From Pseudomonas sp. DTU12.3 (GTDB lineage Bacteria > Pseudomonadota > Gammaproteobacteria > Pseudomonadales > Pseudomonadaceae), in NCBI RefSeq assembly GCF_004124275.1, contig NZ_CP027218.1, forward strand, positions 3,661,501-3,725,500: a DNA stretch of 64,000 bases. Reading direction: 5' to 3'. A program made the translations under genes and the position numbers. Below the pieces are notes generated by a model. That model saw only the letters and a program-made list of their open reading frames with translations, was not told the origin of the DNA and did no database searches. This document shows positions 26,825-35,879 of this stretch, piece after piece. Each line of letters begins with the position of its first letter. The stretch's first letter is position 1.

Positions 26825-28840
26825 TCAGGTGCCTAACCCCAATTTTGTTCTATTTTGTTTTTTTATTACTCTCCCCTCATCTTGAGTATTACCGCTTCGA
26901 GATTCGCATGCGTTGGAAACTTCATTTTTTAATATCATATCCATCACCACAATACGGTGATCACTGATAAACTTTCTATGAAATAACGCGAAAATTTTTG
27001 CCTTGCAATTGACCACCTCATGATAGACAACAAGTGCACCACTCAATCGGGCGTCTTCTATTTTTTCCGCCTTCAGTTGTGCACTTAAATTCCGGGACGC
27101 CTCAATATATTCATCACCTTTTAACTCATGAGAAAACTTTGCACGACTAGCGGCAGTTAAAAAAACATTTTCCCACCCACTGTAACGTCTAAGCTTGAAC
27201 AAGTCGGTCACACACGACAACTTCAGAACCAGAAGTTCTAAATACCAGTTCTTGATATGCTCGTTACTGCCCAGAGCCTCATTAAAAACACCATATAGCT
27301 GCTCATCAAATGGATAAGAAACACTGGTAAGAAAATCCTCGACGGTATCTTTGCGCTGATAAACCGCATCGTACGGCTGATTAAAATATTCGGAAGGCGC
27401 AGCACCAGACTTATACAGTATGGTAGTTTCTGCCTTAAGTGTGGTTTTTACTCCTCCAGACATATAGCCATAGCCCACACCTTTCATCTTTCCGATAGCA
27501 TCTTCCAAATGACTGGTCGCGATATTGGTATCCCCCATAATAAAAACAGGTGGATATTCAGATTTATTGGCGACATCCGCCTGCGCAATCAACGTCCGGA
27601 CACGCAATTCATTAAGCGTTTCACTGATGACCTTCCCCTCATCCTCCTCGAGAGCTTGCTCAGGTGCCATTTCGACGTCTTCAGCCACATCAGCATCCAT
27701 GGCAGTTGGCTCACTCCGTATTTTAGTTGTGGCAATACCAAACATGGAGTGAATCAAATAAGCACTGACCTGTTTCCCTCCTACAGAAATATTGAAAGCC
27801 CACGCCTGGCGACTGTTGGTCTTTTCGCCTATTTTCCATACATCGGAATAAACCAGTTTATGGCTAATTGACGACTCAGTCAGCTCAGTGCGAAAAACAC
27901 ATCCATAGCGTTCATAATATCCGTCGATCACCTTGAAATATCGGAGCGCGACAAACAATCCTTCTTCTGGCACAGGGTGAATCGCTTTCAGCGTAAGTTC
28001 CAGCGTTCCTCCACGATGCGCAATTGCAATGGCAACCGCCGTATCAGGGGCGACACTGCACGTTCTGTCACAGTCGATTATTTTCTGTTGAATGTTTTTC
28101 ACATCTGATGGGGCCGCGGTCATAATGCCGGACAACATCTGATGCAACGGCTTATCTTTCTTGACGTTTTGTAAAAACTCTTCAAGCTTCTTGATAGCAT
28201 CCGCTTCAGCATCAGGCGAAAAGCCCTTAGCGATTTCCTCGATACTTTCCAGCGCTTCCCTCACCTCCGAATTGAAGTCGGCATCGAGTTCTCTATGCCC
28301 ACGAATACGCATTTCCAAGCCTGCCATCGCACCAGCCTCGAAATGAGTGACATCGTAGTGCTTTAGCGTCAGTCTCAACGAACTCAACTGTCTTTCGTAA
28401 TCCTTATAAGTATAGATATTGATTTTTATGAGCTTAGGGTATTCAAATCTGGCGCCGCTTTCCAGACTGAAGGTACTGTTCCACACTCCCTCTTTTTCCG
28501 CATTCAACTTCTCGGTAATGCCCCTCATCACTGTCTCGCCGTCTGACCCCAACTCCATGAGAGCCAACGCATCCAGATTCAGGGTTTTAATCGCTTTGGC
28601 GATAAATTCTATTCGCACCTGATTTCTCGGCGCTGACAGTGGCGTCTTGGTGACGTTCTTGCCATGCCGGATTAAATCTCCAGTGAAATTCTGCACGTTC
28701 CAGAATGCGAGCTTTAGCGGCACTCCTTTTTTATAAGGACATATCTCAACCGGCACAACCGCAACGCCGTTTGAATCCTGTGCGGCGGCAGCGGAGAACG
28801 CCGGATGCGGCTCACCCACTGTTTTCCTTTTTTGACCCAC
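26825..28840 (-). CDS. large endonuclease/exonuclease/phosphatase-fold protein, possible effector
   Basis: A 671-residue protein. EEP (DNase I-like) landmarks occur in the right order: FWNVQNF (about 46-52), a strand ending in LMELG with Glu96, MGDTNI (Asp437, Asn439) and ISDHRIVV (Asp627, His628). The spacing between the second and third motifs is very long, so a large insert of over 300 residues is present. No signal peptide is visible. The gene is clearly richer in A+T than its neighbours, suggesting transfer. It follows by 15 bases a small gene resembling type VI secretion effector partners, so it may be a nuclease or phosphatase toxin. No cognate immunity gene is recognised beside it. 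The fold assignment is from motifs only. Confidence 0.65.
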   Translation of the reverse strand: MGQKRKTVGEPHPAFSAAAAQDSNGVAVVPVEICPYKKGVPLKLAFWNVQNFTGDLIRHGKNVTKTPLSAPRNQVRIEFIAKAIKTLNLDALALMELGSDGETVMRGITEKLNAEKEGVWNSTFSLESGARFEYPKLIKINIYTYKDYERQLSSLRLTLKHYDVTHFEAGAMAGLEMRIRGHRELDADFNSEVREALESIEEIAKGFSPDAEADAIKKLEEFLQNVKKDKPLHQMLSGIMTAAPSDVKNIQQKIIDCDRTCSVAPDTAVAIAIAHRGGTLELTLKAIHPVPEEGLFVALRYFKVIDGYYERYGCVFRTELTESSISHKLVYSDVWKIGEKTNSRQAWAFNISVGGKQVSAYLIHSMFGIATTKIRSEPTAMDADVAEDVEMAPEQALEEDEGKVISETLNELRVRTLIAQADVANKSEYPPVFIMGDTNIATSHLEDAIGKMKGVGYGYMSGGVKTTLKAETTILYKSGAAPSEYFNQPYDAVYQRKDTVEDFLTSVSYPFDEQLYGVFNEALGSNEHIKNWYLELLVLKLSCVTDLFKLRRYSGWENVFLTAASRAKFSHELKGDEYIEASRNLSAQLKAEKIEDARLSGALVVYHEVVNCKAKIFALFHRKFISDHRIVVMDMILKNEVSNACESRSGNTQDEGRVIKKQNRTKLGLGT

Positions 28841-28855
28841 GATTCCCGACTCCTT

Positions 28856-29224
28856 TCAAGATTCTTCCTGATCAATAGCCAGCTTTCCAAGCGCCTCGCT
28901 TTGCGCCATGTTCATCCTGGCTGACATATCTCCGAACGCTTCATCATTCAATACATCCACCAGCCACTGGCACTGGGCATCGCTCTCGAACTCATTGCCG
29001 TACAGGCACAATAGATTCAGCATTTGAAAAGTGGCACGCCTCGACAGCTGCCACTGCCTGGAACGTGCTATCGCAGCCTGCACGATTTGCTTCACGCCGG
29101 CTCGTCCATGTTCCTCTGCATAAGAAGGGAGATGCGCATAGACATGCTGCTCCATGTCCTCCGACAGACGCAGATCAGAAGCCGAGGTAAGGGCTTCATA
29201 TTGTTTTGCAGAAATTTGAATCAT
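28856..29224 (-). CDS. small protein resembling T6SS effector-associated proteins
   Basis: A 122-residue acidic helical protein starting MIQISAKQYEAL. The layout (an N-terminal MIxIxxxQ start, a central HLPSYAEEHG stretch, and a C-terminal YGNEFESDAQ segment then a helix) recalls the small proteins found beside LysM, PAAR or DUF4123 genes in Pseudomonas type VI effector loci; this is memory-based similarity. It lies directly upstream of the EEP gene in the same direction, so it may be its chaperone, adaptor or immunity partner. An upstream in-frame Met at 29305 is unlikely. Confidence 0.6.
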   Translation of the reverse strand: MIQISAKQYEALTSASDLRLSEDMEQHVYAHLPSYAEEHGRAGVKQIVQAAIARSRQWQLSRRATFQMLNLLCLYGNEFESDAQCQWLVDVLNDEAFGDMSARMNMAQSEALGKLAIDQEES

Positions 29225-29379
29225 CCCGGATCCCCTCCCACACCCCTGCCCTGATGGCGAAAAACCACCACTGCTCTCCGCTGTAGACCTTAGTTGCTCT
29301 TGCAAAAAACGCCGCAGATTGTTCTTTCAAGATTTATCGAGGTTCTCTCGGGCAAGTTGACGAACGGTCTTTCGAATGT

Positions 29380-29575
29380 TCAGATGCCGCCCAGTTTCAG
29401 GTGTCCCATGCCGCCGTGCATGGGGTGAAACGGGAAACCGGTACGTTCTTTTCGAACAAGTCCGGTGCTGCCCCCGCAACGGTATGCGCGTGATGCTTTC
29501 GATACACCACTGTGGCCAGACGGCCATGGGAAGGTGAAAGCCTCGATACGCGCGAGCCCGGAGACCGGCCCGAAA
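29380..29575 (+). ncRNA. cobalamin (B12) riboswitch
   Basis: Canonical conserved blocks appear in order: GGTGTCCC near 29400, GGGGTGAAACGGGAA at about 29422-29436, GTGCTGCCCCCGCAACGGT near 29465-29483 (core), and the B12 box AGCCCGGAGACCGGCC at 29554-29569. It lies in the leader of a TonB-dependent receptor operon and should lower its expression when adenosylcobalamin is plentiful. Confidence 0.95.
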
Positions 29576-29681
29576 TATCTGTTTGGCAAAATCCTGCGGT
29601 GGGCGGGCATGGGCCGGTGTCGGCGTGTGCGCGATGCCTTCTCCTGCATGCTCTTCTGCGAAGTTTCTTTTCGAGAAGACA

Positions 29682-31619
29682 ATGATTCGACCTTTCAACA
29701 CCTCTGCTCCAACTGTGTTTTTCGGCTGCCTGTTCAGCCCTCTGCTGCTGGCCGACAACGCCCCTCTGGAACTCAATCAGCAAATCGTTTCCGCGCCCTC
29801 GGTGGAGTCCACCACTGTCGCCGACATGGCCAGATTCGGCAGCAAGGTCGACATCGTCACCCGCGAGCAGATCGAGCGCGCCGGCCCCAGCGCCGATGTC
29901 AGCCGTGTCATGCAGATGTTCATTCCCGGTCTCTACGTGGCGCCGAAAAACGGTCCGTTCGACTACGGCACCTATTCGCTGCTCGGCGGGCGCAACGATG
30001 ACACGCTGATCCTGCTCGACGGCGTGCGCCTGAACAATCGCCTGTACGGCGGCCTGTATCTGGACACCCTGCCGGCCAACGCGATCGAACGCATCGAAGT
30101 GCTCAAGGGCGGGCAAAGCCTGCTGTTCGGCACGCAAGCGGTGTCGGGGGTGATCAACATCGTCACGCGCAGCCCGCAGTCGCGCCAAGCCGCTGGCGAA
30201 GTGAACATGGGCATGGATACTTTCGGTGGCACCACCGAGGATGCGCGGGTCGAAAACATCTTCAGCAATGGTTTCGGCGATCTCGGCTTGCTCGCCTATG
30301 TCAGCCACAACGTCTCCGACGGTTATCAGCCGTTTCGCAATCGCGACATGAAAAACGATTCTGCGAAGAACCGTGCCTACGAAGTGACCACGTTGGGTGG
30401 CAAGGCGATTCAGTCGTTCGGCGATGATTCGCGGCTGGAACTGTTCTACCAATACGCCGACGCCAACCTCGATTTCGCCCGCCCGGTCGACAACCACAAG
30501 ACCACCAACGACCGCGTCCAGCAAATCGCCACGGCGACCTTCGAACAGAGCGTCAACGAGCGCCTGAGCTACTTCGTCAAAGCTCATATCAACGACTGGG
30601 ACACGCGCTACACGCGCATCAACAATGTCGCGGGCGGCAGCACCAAAGTCATCAACCACAACGACTATTGGGGCTTCACCGATTGGGGGGTGCAGGCCGA
30701 GGGAAAGGCCGAACTGGCGGGCGGCCACGTACTGGTGTTCGGCACCGACAACCAATGGTTCAAGGGCCAGGACGATGTGTTGATCATCGACAACGACAAG
30801 GCCGAAGCCCACGCCGTGTACACCCAGCTGCGTCCGCAGATCGACGCCCTGCCCGACTGGCACCCGAGCATCGGCGTTCGCCACGAAGCCATGGCCGGTG
30901 GCGACAGCGCCACGGTCGGCATGCTCACTTCGCTGTATGACCTCAACGAGCATTGGGCCGTGCGCGGTCAGTACGGCACCGCGTACAAGCTGCCGAACGC
31001 CGAACAATTGTTCGTCAACGAGCCGGGCGACGAGATCGGCAATCGTCACCTCAAACCGGAGAAAAGCCGCAACGCCGAACTCGGCGTCGACTACAAAGGC
31101 CTGCTGCTCGATCGCGAATTCAACGCCAGCGTGACGCTGTTCAAGCGCAAGATCGACGATCTGATCACCCTCGACGACATCCAGTGGGTCAACGGCCAGG
31201 GCCAGATCCAGATGCGCGGTTTCGAGGCTGACGCCAGACTGGCGCTCAACGCGCAATGGAGCCTGCAAGCGGACATGACCCGCAACCTCACCGAATCGCG
31301 CACGGGCGTGACCCTCAACGACATTCCGAGTTTCTTCGCCCGCTCACGCGTCGGCTACGAATCGGAAAACCGCCTGTGGGGTGCCGGCGGTGCGATTCGC
31401 TACATCCGCGATGTGATCAGCTCGAAACAGGTCGAGTACGGCAACTACACGGTGGTCGATGCCGACGCCTATCGCTTCCTCGACAGCGCGCATCAGCACC
31501 GCGTGAGCCTGCTGGTCGAGAACCTGTTCGACCGCGATTACGTCACCAGCCGCGCAAGCAACGTCGACAACCTCGGCCGGCCGTTCACCTCCGAAGTGCG
31601 CTACACGTACCGTTTCTGA
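29682..31619 (+). CDS. btuB: BtuB-like TonB-dependent cobalamin receptor
   Basis: A 645-residue outer-membrane TonB receptor. After a signal sequence it has a plug domain (SKVDIVTREQIERAGPSADV, then GGRNDDTLILLDGVRLNN and VINIVTRSP) and a 22-strand type barrel ending VRYTYRF with terminal Phe. The riboswitch immediately upstream makes cobalamin or a corrinoid the likely ligand. In-frame starts upstream fall within the leader; MIRPFNTSAP is the likely start. Its stop overlaps the start of the next gene. Confidence 0.93.
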   Translation: MIRPFNTSAPTVFFGCLFSPLLLADNAPLELNQQIVSAPSVESTTVADMARFGSKVDIVTREQIERAGPSADVSRVMQMFIPGLYVAPKNGPFDYGTYSLLGGRNDDTLILLDGVRLNNRLYGGLYLDTLPANAIERIEVLKGGQSLLFGTQAVSGVINIVTRSPQSRQAAGEVNMGMDTFGGTTEDARVENIFSNGFGDLGLLAYVSHNVSDGYQPFRNRDMKNDSAKNRAYEVTTLGGKAIQSFGDDSRLELFYQYADANLDFARPVDNHKTTNDRVQQIATATFEQSVNERLSYFVKAHINDWDTRYTRINNVAGGSTKVINHNDYWGFTDWGVQAEGKAELAGGHVLVFGTDNQWFKGQDDVLIIDNDKAEAHAVYTQLRPQIDALPDWHPSIGVRHEAMAGGDSATVGMLTSLYDLNEHWAVRGQYGTAYKLPNAEQLFVNEPGDEIGNRHLKPEKSRNAELGVDYKGLLLDREFNASVTLFKRKIDDLITLDDIQWVNGQGQIQMRGFEADARLALNAQWSLQADMTRNLTESRTGVTLNDIPSFFARSRVGYESENRLWGAGGAIRYIRDVISSKQVEYGNYTVVDADAYRFLDSAHQHRVSLLVENLFDRDYVTSRASNVDNLGRPFTSEVRYTYRF

Positions 31620-31978
31620 TGAGTGACATCAAAACCATCGACGGCGTCGACAGCCACCCGGACTGGTCGCAGGTGCCCGCGCACGCGCACCACGTGTTTC
31701 TTTGCACCGGCCCGCGCTGCACCCAGCGCGGCGCCCTGCAATTATGGAAGACGCTGCGCCGGCATCTGCTCGAACATCAGCGCATCGAAACGCCGGGCGG
31801 TGTGTTGCTGACGCGCACCCACTGTCAGTTTCCGTGCAATCTGGGGCCGATCGTCACGGTGTATCCGCAGCGCTGTTGGTATGGCGTGCACAACAAGGAC
31901 GACGTGCAGCGCCTGGTTGTCGGGCATCTGGTCGGTGGTGAGGTGGTCGAGGATTTGCTGATCAAGGCGCATCCATGA
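31619..31978 (+). CDS. thioredoxin-like [2Fe-2S] ferredoxin protein
   Basis: A 119-residue small protein of the (2Fe-2S) ferredoxin type with thioredoxin fold. Cysteines are in FLCTGPRCTQRG, then CQFPCNLGPIV, and RCWYG, giving the C-x4-C ... C-x3-C arrangement of the family. It is inserted between a BtuB-like receptor and a BtuF-like binding protein, overlapping both (TGATG at its start, ATGA at its end). Such ferredoxins sit in cobalamin loci and may supply electrons for cobalt or corrinoid reduction (inference). Confidence 0.87.
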   Translation: MSDIKTIDGVDSHPDWSQVPAHAHHVFLCTGPRCTQRGALQLWKTLRRHLLEHQRIETPGGVLLTRTHCQFPCNLGPIVTVYPQRCWYGVHNKDDVQRLVVGHLVGGEVVEDLLIKAHP

Positions 31979-32895
31979 GCAGGTTGGCGTTACTGCTGTG
32001 CGCCCAGCTCTGCTCGGCAGATGTTGTCGCCGAGAGTTATCGCAATTGTGGCGAAGTCTGGCGCGCGGAGCAGCCTTCACGCATCGTCGCGCTCAATCAA
32101 CATGCGGCGGACATTGTCCTGGCATTGGGTGCCGGCACGTCGCTGGTTGGCGTCGCTTATCTGGATGACACCGGTTCCGCTCAGCGGCAATCCGAGTATG
32201 TCGGCGTGCCGGTGATCGCCCGGCAGTACCCGTCCAGTGAGGTGCTTTACGCGCAGAAACCTGATCTGGTGATCGGCGGCTTCGCCACGGCGTTCGGTAA
32301 CGGCGTGACCTCGCGTTCGGGCCTGGCGAGTAACGGTGTCGGCTCGTATTTGCTGGAATCGGCGTGCAACGGGCATTCGCTGGATTACTTCGGGCATGTG
32401 CGCAATGACCTGCTGACCTTGGGCACCGTGCTGCAAAAACAGCAAAAAGCCCGGGCATTGATCGATGCCATGGACACTGATCTGGCCAGTGCCAAGGCGT
32501 TGATCGGCAAAGGTAAACCGCTGTCGGTGTTCTACCTCGACAGCGAGGTCAAAGGCCTCGACTCGGAAGGCGCGCGTGGTTTTGTCACGCCGTTACTGGC
32601 CGCTGCCGGCGCGCGCAATGTGTTCGCCGAGATCAATCAATACCGGGTCACCGTCAGCAGCGAAGCCCTGTTGGTCAGCGACCCGGACGTGATTCTGCTG
32701 GCCGACGCCGAATGGTCGCCCGCCAGCCGCAAACGCTATCTGCTGAACCACGATCCGGTCCTCTCGCAACTGCGCGCCGTGCGCGAAAACCGCCTGCTCG
32801 ACATCCCCTTCACCCACCTCTTGCCGACGCTGAACAGCGGCCGCGTCGCCCTCGACCTGGCGCGCCAACTCGCGGCACTGGATAAAAAGAAATGA
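31975..32895 (+). CDS. BtuF-like corrinoid ABC transporter substrate-binding protein
   Basis: A 306-residue periplasmic binding protein with a short signal peptide (LALLLCAQLCSADVVA) and a PeriplaBP_2 fold: PSRIVALNQHAADIVLALG at the N-lobe, YAQKPDLVIGG and VSDPDVILLADA. This is the class III family of B12, iron-siderophore and cobamide binding proteins. Its position under the B12 riboswitch points to corrinoid. No permease or ATPase (BtuC/BtuD) follows, so these must be encoded elsewhere. Confidence 0.87.
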   Translation: MSRLALLLCAQLCSADVVAESYRNCGEVWRAEQPSRIVALNQHAADIVLALGAGTSLVGVAYLDDTGSAQRQSEYVGVPVIARQYPSSEVLYAQKPDLVIGGFATAFGNGVTSRSGLASNGVGSYLLESACNGHSLDYFGHVRNDLLTLGTVLQKQQKARALIDAMDTDLASAKALIGKGKPLSVFYLDSEVKGLDSEGARGFVTPLLAAAGARNVFAEINQYRVTVSSEALLVSDPDVILLADAEWSPASRKRYLLNHDPVLSQLRAVRENRLLDIPFTHLLPTLNSGRVALDLARQLAALDKKK

Positions 32896-32945
32896 ACCCG
32901 TCGCACCACACGCCACCTAACGCATAGACCATCAGGAGGTAGCCA

Positions 32946-33161
32946 ATGCAAATCGAAACCGTGTGGATCGTACTGGCGGCAGTTCTTCTGCTCATCGAAC
33001 TTTGGGCCATCAATCGGGTGCGCAAGAGCGAGGGGAAATCGAGTAACAAGGGCGTGTGGATCGTGTTGATCGTGTTTGTGCCGTTGTTCGGGTTGATTGC
33101 GTGGGCGCTGGCGGGGCCCAAGCATGTCGCTCATGGCACGGTGTCGAATTCGGGCCGCTAA
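32946..33161 (+). CDS. PLDc N-terminal-domain small membrane protein
   Basis: A 71-residue protein with two transmembrane helices (about 6-24 and 37-55) of the PLDc_N type, with IELWAINRVRKS between them and LIVFVPLFGLIAWALAGPK after. No phospholipase domain is attached. Function unknown; probably an inner-membrane stress or accessory protein. GGAGG ribosome site 5 bases before ATG. A terminator follows. Confidence 0.85.
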   Translation: MQIETVWIVLAAVLLLIELWAINRVRKSEGKSSNKGVWIVLIVFVPLFGLIAWALAGPKHVAHGTVSNSGR

Positions 33162-33166
33162 CAAAA

Positions 33167-33201
33167 AACCGTGGCGAGGGAGGTTGTTTCTCGCCACGGT
33201 T
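33167..33201 (+). terminator. rho-independent type terminator
   Basis: AACCGTGGCGAG pairs perfectly with CTCGCCACGGTT around an 11-base loop, with A-rich sequence before and a T-rich stretch a little after. It ends the B12/PLDc_N segment. Confidence 0.75.
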
Positions 33202-33263
33202 ACAGCCTGATTTTTGTCGCGTATTCTCGGCAGGAGCCAACGATCAACGACAGGGAGTCGACA

Positions 33264-34340
33264 ATGACATTTGCAGCCGGCAAGCGCGTCGTAGTGGTCG
33301 GTGCCGGTATCGTCGGCGCATCCCTCGCCTATCACCTGTCCCGCAAGGGTGCGCAGGTGACGCTGATTGAAGCGCAGGATATCGCCAGCGGCGTCACGGG
33401 ACGCTCATTTGCCTGGATCACTGCGGCGCATCAAGGGCCCGACCCGATTGCGCCTCTGCGCAGTGCTGCCATCGAGGCATACCACCGCCTCGAAACCGAG
33501 CTGCCCGGTCTGCGGATCGACTGGGCAGGGGCTTTGTCTTATAGCGAAAACACCCGCCAGACCACAGCGCAGCGAAATTCGGCGGCGCTGTTATCACGCG
33601 CCGAAATTATTGCTCGCGAACCCAACCTCAAGCATCCCCCACCTTATGCGTTGTACCGCGCGGAAGAAGGCGCGCTGGATACCGTGCAGGCCACTCATGA
33701 ATTGATTGCCGGCGCCCAGGCGCTAGGGGCGAAATCAGTTACGCAGACGCCGGTGACGGGTTTCGTAACCTGCAACGCTGCGGTTCGCGGCGTTGAGACC
33801 GCGACGGGCACCATCGAGGCCGACGTTGTCGTGCTTGCCGCAGGGACTGGCATCAGCAAACTGACCGAAATGCTCAATGTCTCCCTTCCCATCAACGCTT
33901 CTCCAGCCATTTTCATCCGCTACAAAACCCAACCGAACCGGGTGCAAGGCATCATCTCCAGCCCTGCGATGGAAGTTCGGCAAGCCGTCGACGGCACGTT
34001 GCTGGCCGCTGAAGATTACCTCGGCGATACGCCGGGCAACCTGCCGGCCGACATCGCATTGCGCACCGCCGCAGCCATTCGCAACGAACTTCACGGCGTC
34101 GTCGCCATTGAGCCGCAGACAGTAGCTGTCGGGCTCAGGCCCATGCCCGCCGATGGCGTGCCCATCATTGGCTACGTGCCCGGGGTCGCCGGTCTGTATG
34201 TTTGCGCGATGCATCCCGGAGTGACTTTGGCGGCGATAGTCGGACGTCTGGCCAGCGAAGAGATCATCGACCACACGATATCCCCTGCCCTCAGCGCCTG
34301 TCGCCCCCAGCGCTTTTTTCCGACAGCAGCCAAATCGTGA
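33264..34340 (+). CDS. FAD-dependent amine/amino-acid oxidoreductase (DAO family)
   Basis: A 358-residue DAO-type flavoprotein. The N-terminal dinucleotide-binding motif is VVVVGAGIVGASLAYHLSR (residues 9-27), followed by the LIEA acidic end. The C-terminal FAD signature GLRPMPADGVPIIGY is clear. It probably oxidises a secondary amine or amino acid such as glycine or sarcosine. In-frame starts upstream fall in the terminator region; MTFAAGKRVVV is preferred. Confidence 0.88.
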   Translation: MTFAAGKRVVVVGAGIVGASLAYHLSRKGAQVTLIEAQDIASGVTGRSFAWITAAHQGPDPIAPLRSAAIEAYHRLETELPGLRIDWAGALSYSENTRQTTAQRNSAALLSRAEIIAREPNLKHPPPYALYRAEEGALDTVQATHELIAGAQALGAKSVTQTPVTGFVTCNAAVRGVETATGTIEADVVVLAAGTGISKLTEMLNVSLPINASPAIFIRYKTQPNRVQGIISSPAMEVRQAVDGTLLAAEDYLGDTPGNLPADIALRTAAAIRNELHGVVAIEPQTVAVGLRPMPADGVPIIGYVPGVAGLYVCAMHPGVTLAAIVGRLASEEIIDHTISPALSACRPQRFFPTAAKS

Positions 34341-34386
34341 TCCGCCCTCGAAGATGATTTAAGCTCCCGCGCTTGCAGCAAGGGAC

Positions 34387-34482
34387 TTGCACCTGCAGCG
34401 CATCGTCATTTTGGGCAACTCGGGCGACGGCAAATCAACCCTCGCCCGTGAGATGGCTGACTATCAAGGAAAACAACGGTGA
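34387..34482 (+). pseudogene. N-terminal remnant of a P-loop kinase-like gene
   Basis: This 31-codon frame reads LQRIVILGNSGDGKSTLARE then MADYQGKQR and stops. It is the Walker A start of the adenylate-kinase-like or topology-modulation P-loop family, resembling the intact protein at 42896-43435. It lacks a good start codon and the rest of the domain. It ends in the start of the MocR gene. Confidence 0.65.
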
Positions 34483-35873
34483 CAGGACACAGGGATACCT
34501 CGTTCGCTTATCAGGCGGTCTACCACTACCTCATCGGTCTGATCGAGGCCGCCACCGGCGCCGGCGAGCAGAAACTGCCGTCGTTGCGCCAACTGGCGTT
34601 GCGTCTGGGCGTTTCGGTGTCGACGACCAAGCACGCCTATGCGCTTCTCGAAGACGAGGGACGGATTTACGCCAAAGCCAAGTTCGGCTATTTCACCCGC
34701 GCTGTCGCGCCAGCGCCGCTGAGCGCCACTTCGGCCAGCCTGCTCGACAGCGTGTTCGCCAGCGCCCGTCAGCTTGGCATGCTCGCGCTGAGCAGCGATG
34801 CGCCGGCGATGCTGCTGTCGCTGCAGAGTCCGCTGTTGATGATCGAGCGCGAACTGACTCGCCAATACCCGCAGTCTCACGCGCCGCTTTATCAGCCATT
34901 CGGCGAGGCCGAATTGCGCGCTGCCGTGGCCGAACGCTACACCCGCTCCGCTGAAAATTACTGGCAGGCCGAGCACGTGTACATCGGCGCGGATTTGCGC
35001 AGCGTGTTCGAATTGTCGCTGACTGCGTTGGATCTCAATGGCAGCGTCGCACTGGTGGAATCGCCCTGCTCGTGGGCGATTTTGCGTCAGTTGCAGGCAG
35101 CGAAGATTCGCGTGATCGAAATCCCCCTCGGCGACGACGGGCGCTTTGACCTGCCCGCGCTCAATGAAGTGCTCACGCGCGAACCGGTGCGCCTCGCCGT
35201 GCTCTCCTCGACGGTAAATATCCCCCAAGGCGGGCTGATGCCGGCGCAGGAAAAACAGCAGATCTGTCGCTGGCTGGCCGAGCGCGAGATCTGGCTGTTT
35301 GAAAACGACACCTGGGGCGAGTTCTGCTTCTCCCCCTCAGCCGCGCGCTATCGCGACTTCGCCGACCCGAACAGACTGTTGGTGTTTTCGACCTTCGATA
35401 AGATCATCGGCGCCGAAGCCCCTTACGGCTATGTCCTGTGCCGCCAGCAAGGGCCGCAATTGCAACGATCCTTTCTTGAGCGCGGCTTTCGTCTCTCGAC
35501 GATCCGACAGAAAGCCATCGCCAGGCTCTACCCGTCCAAGCGCATCGACCCGCACCTGAAAGCGCTGCAAACGCTATTGCTGCAGCGCATGCACCAGATG
35601 CAGGCGTTGCTTGAGCAACACGCCAATGGCCGCTGGCAAATGGTCGTCCCGCACGGCGGTGCCAGTTTCTGGCTCAAGGTGTTGCGCCCGATAGAGATGC
35701 GGCGAGTGTTCGAGCGTTTGCTGGCTGAGCGCATCGTCATCGCCCCCGGGGAAATCTTCAGCCAGCAAGGAGCCTGGCAGCAGCACCTGCGCCTGAGCTA
35801 CACCCTCGACTGGGACAAGGACATTGCCCAGGCGCTGACAGCACTGGCTCAGGCTATCGACGCAGAAACCTAG
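34479..35873 (+). CDS. MocR-type GntR/aminotransferase transcriptional regulator
   Basis: A 464-residue PLP-dependent fusion. An N-terminal GntR winged HTH (residues about 10-75, KLPSLRQLALRLGVSVSTTK) is followed by a fold type I aminotransferase-like domain with Lys308 (STFDKIIGAE) as the probable PLP lysine. GTG start. MocR regulators sense pyridoxal phosphate or amino compounds; the neighbouring amine oxidase, PanB and GNAT genes are possible targets. The start overlaps the end of a P-loop remnant. Confidence 0.9.
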   Translation: MTGHRDTSFAYQAVYHYLIGLIEAATGAGEQKLPSLRQLALRLGVSVSTTKHAYALLEDEGRIYAKAKFGYFTRAVAPAPLSATSASLLDSVFASARQLGMLALSSDAPAMLLSLQSPLLMIERELTRQYPQSHAPLYQPFGEAELRAAVAERYTRSAENYWQAEHVYIGADLRSVFELSLTALDLNGSVALVESPCSWAILRQLQAAKIRVIEIPLGDDGRFDLPALNEVLTREPVRLAVLSSTVNIPQGGLMPAQEKQQICRWLAEREIWLFENDTWGEFCFSPSAARYRDFADPNRLLVFSTFDKIIGAEAPYGYVLCRQQGPQLQRSFLERGFRLSTIRQKAIARLYPSKRIDPHLKALQTLLLQRMHQMQALLEQHANGRWQMVVPHGGASFWLKVLRPIEMRRVFERLLAERIVIAPGEIFSQQGAWQQHLRLSYTLDWDKDIAQALTALAQAIDAET

Positions 35874-35879
35874 CCGCAC

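Noticed and set aside
29397..31268. 623-codon minus-strand frame opposite the BtuB-like receptor
   Set aside because: The plus strand has the riboswitch, a signal peptide, plug and barrel; the minus frame even runs through the riboswitch.
34479..34954. Overlapping plus-strand frame (34373-34954) as an arginine-rich gene
   Set aside because: It is a shifted shadow of the MocR N-terminus; the MocR frame has HTH and PLP motifs.
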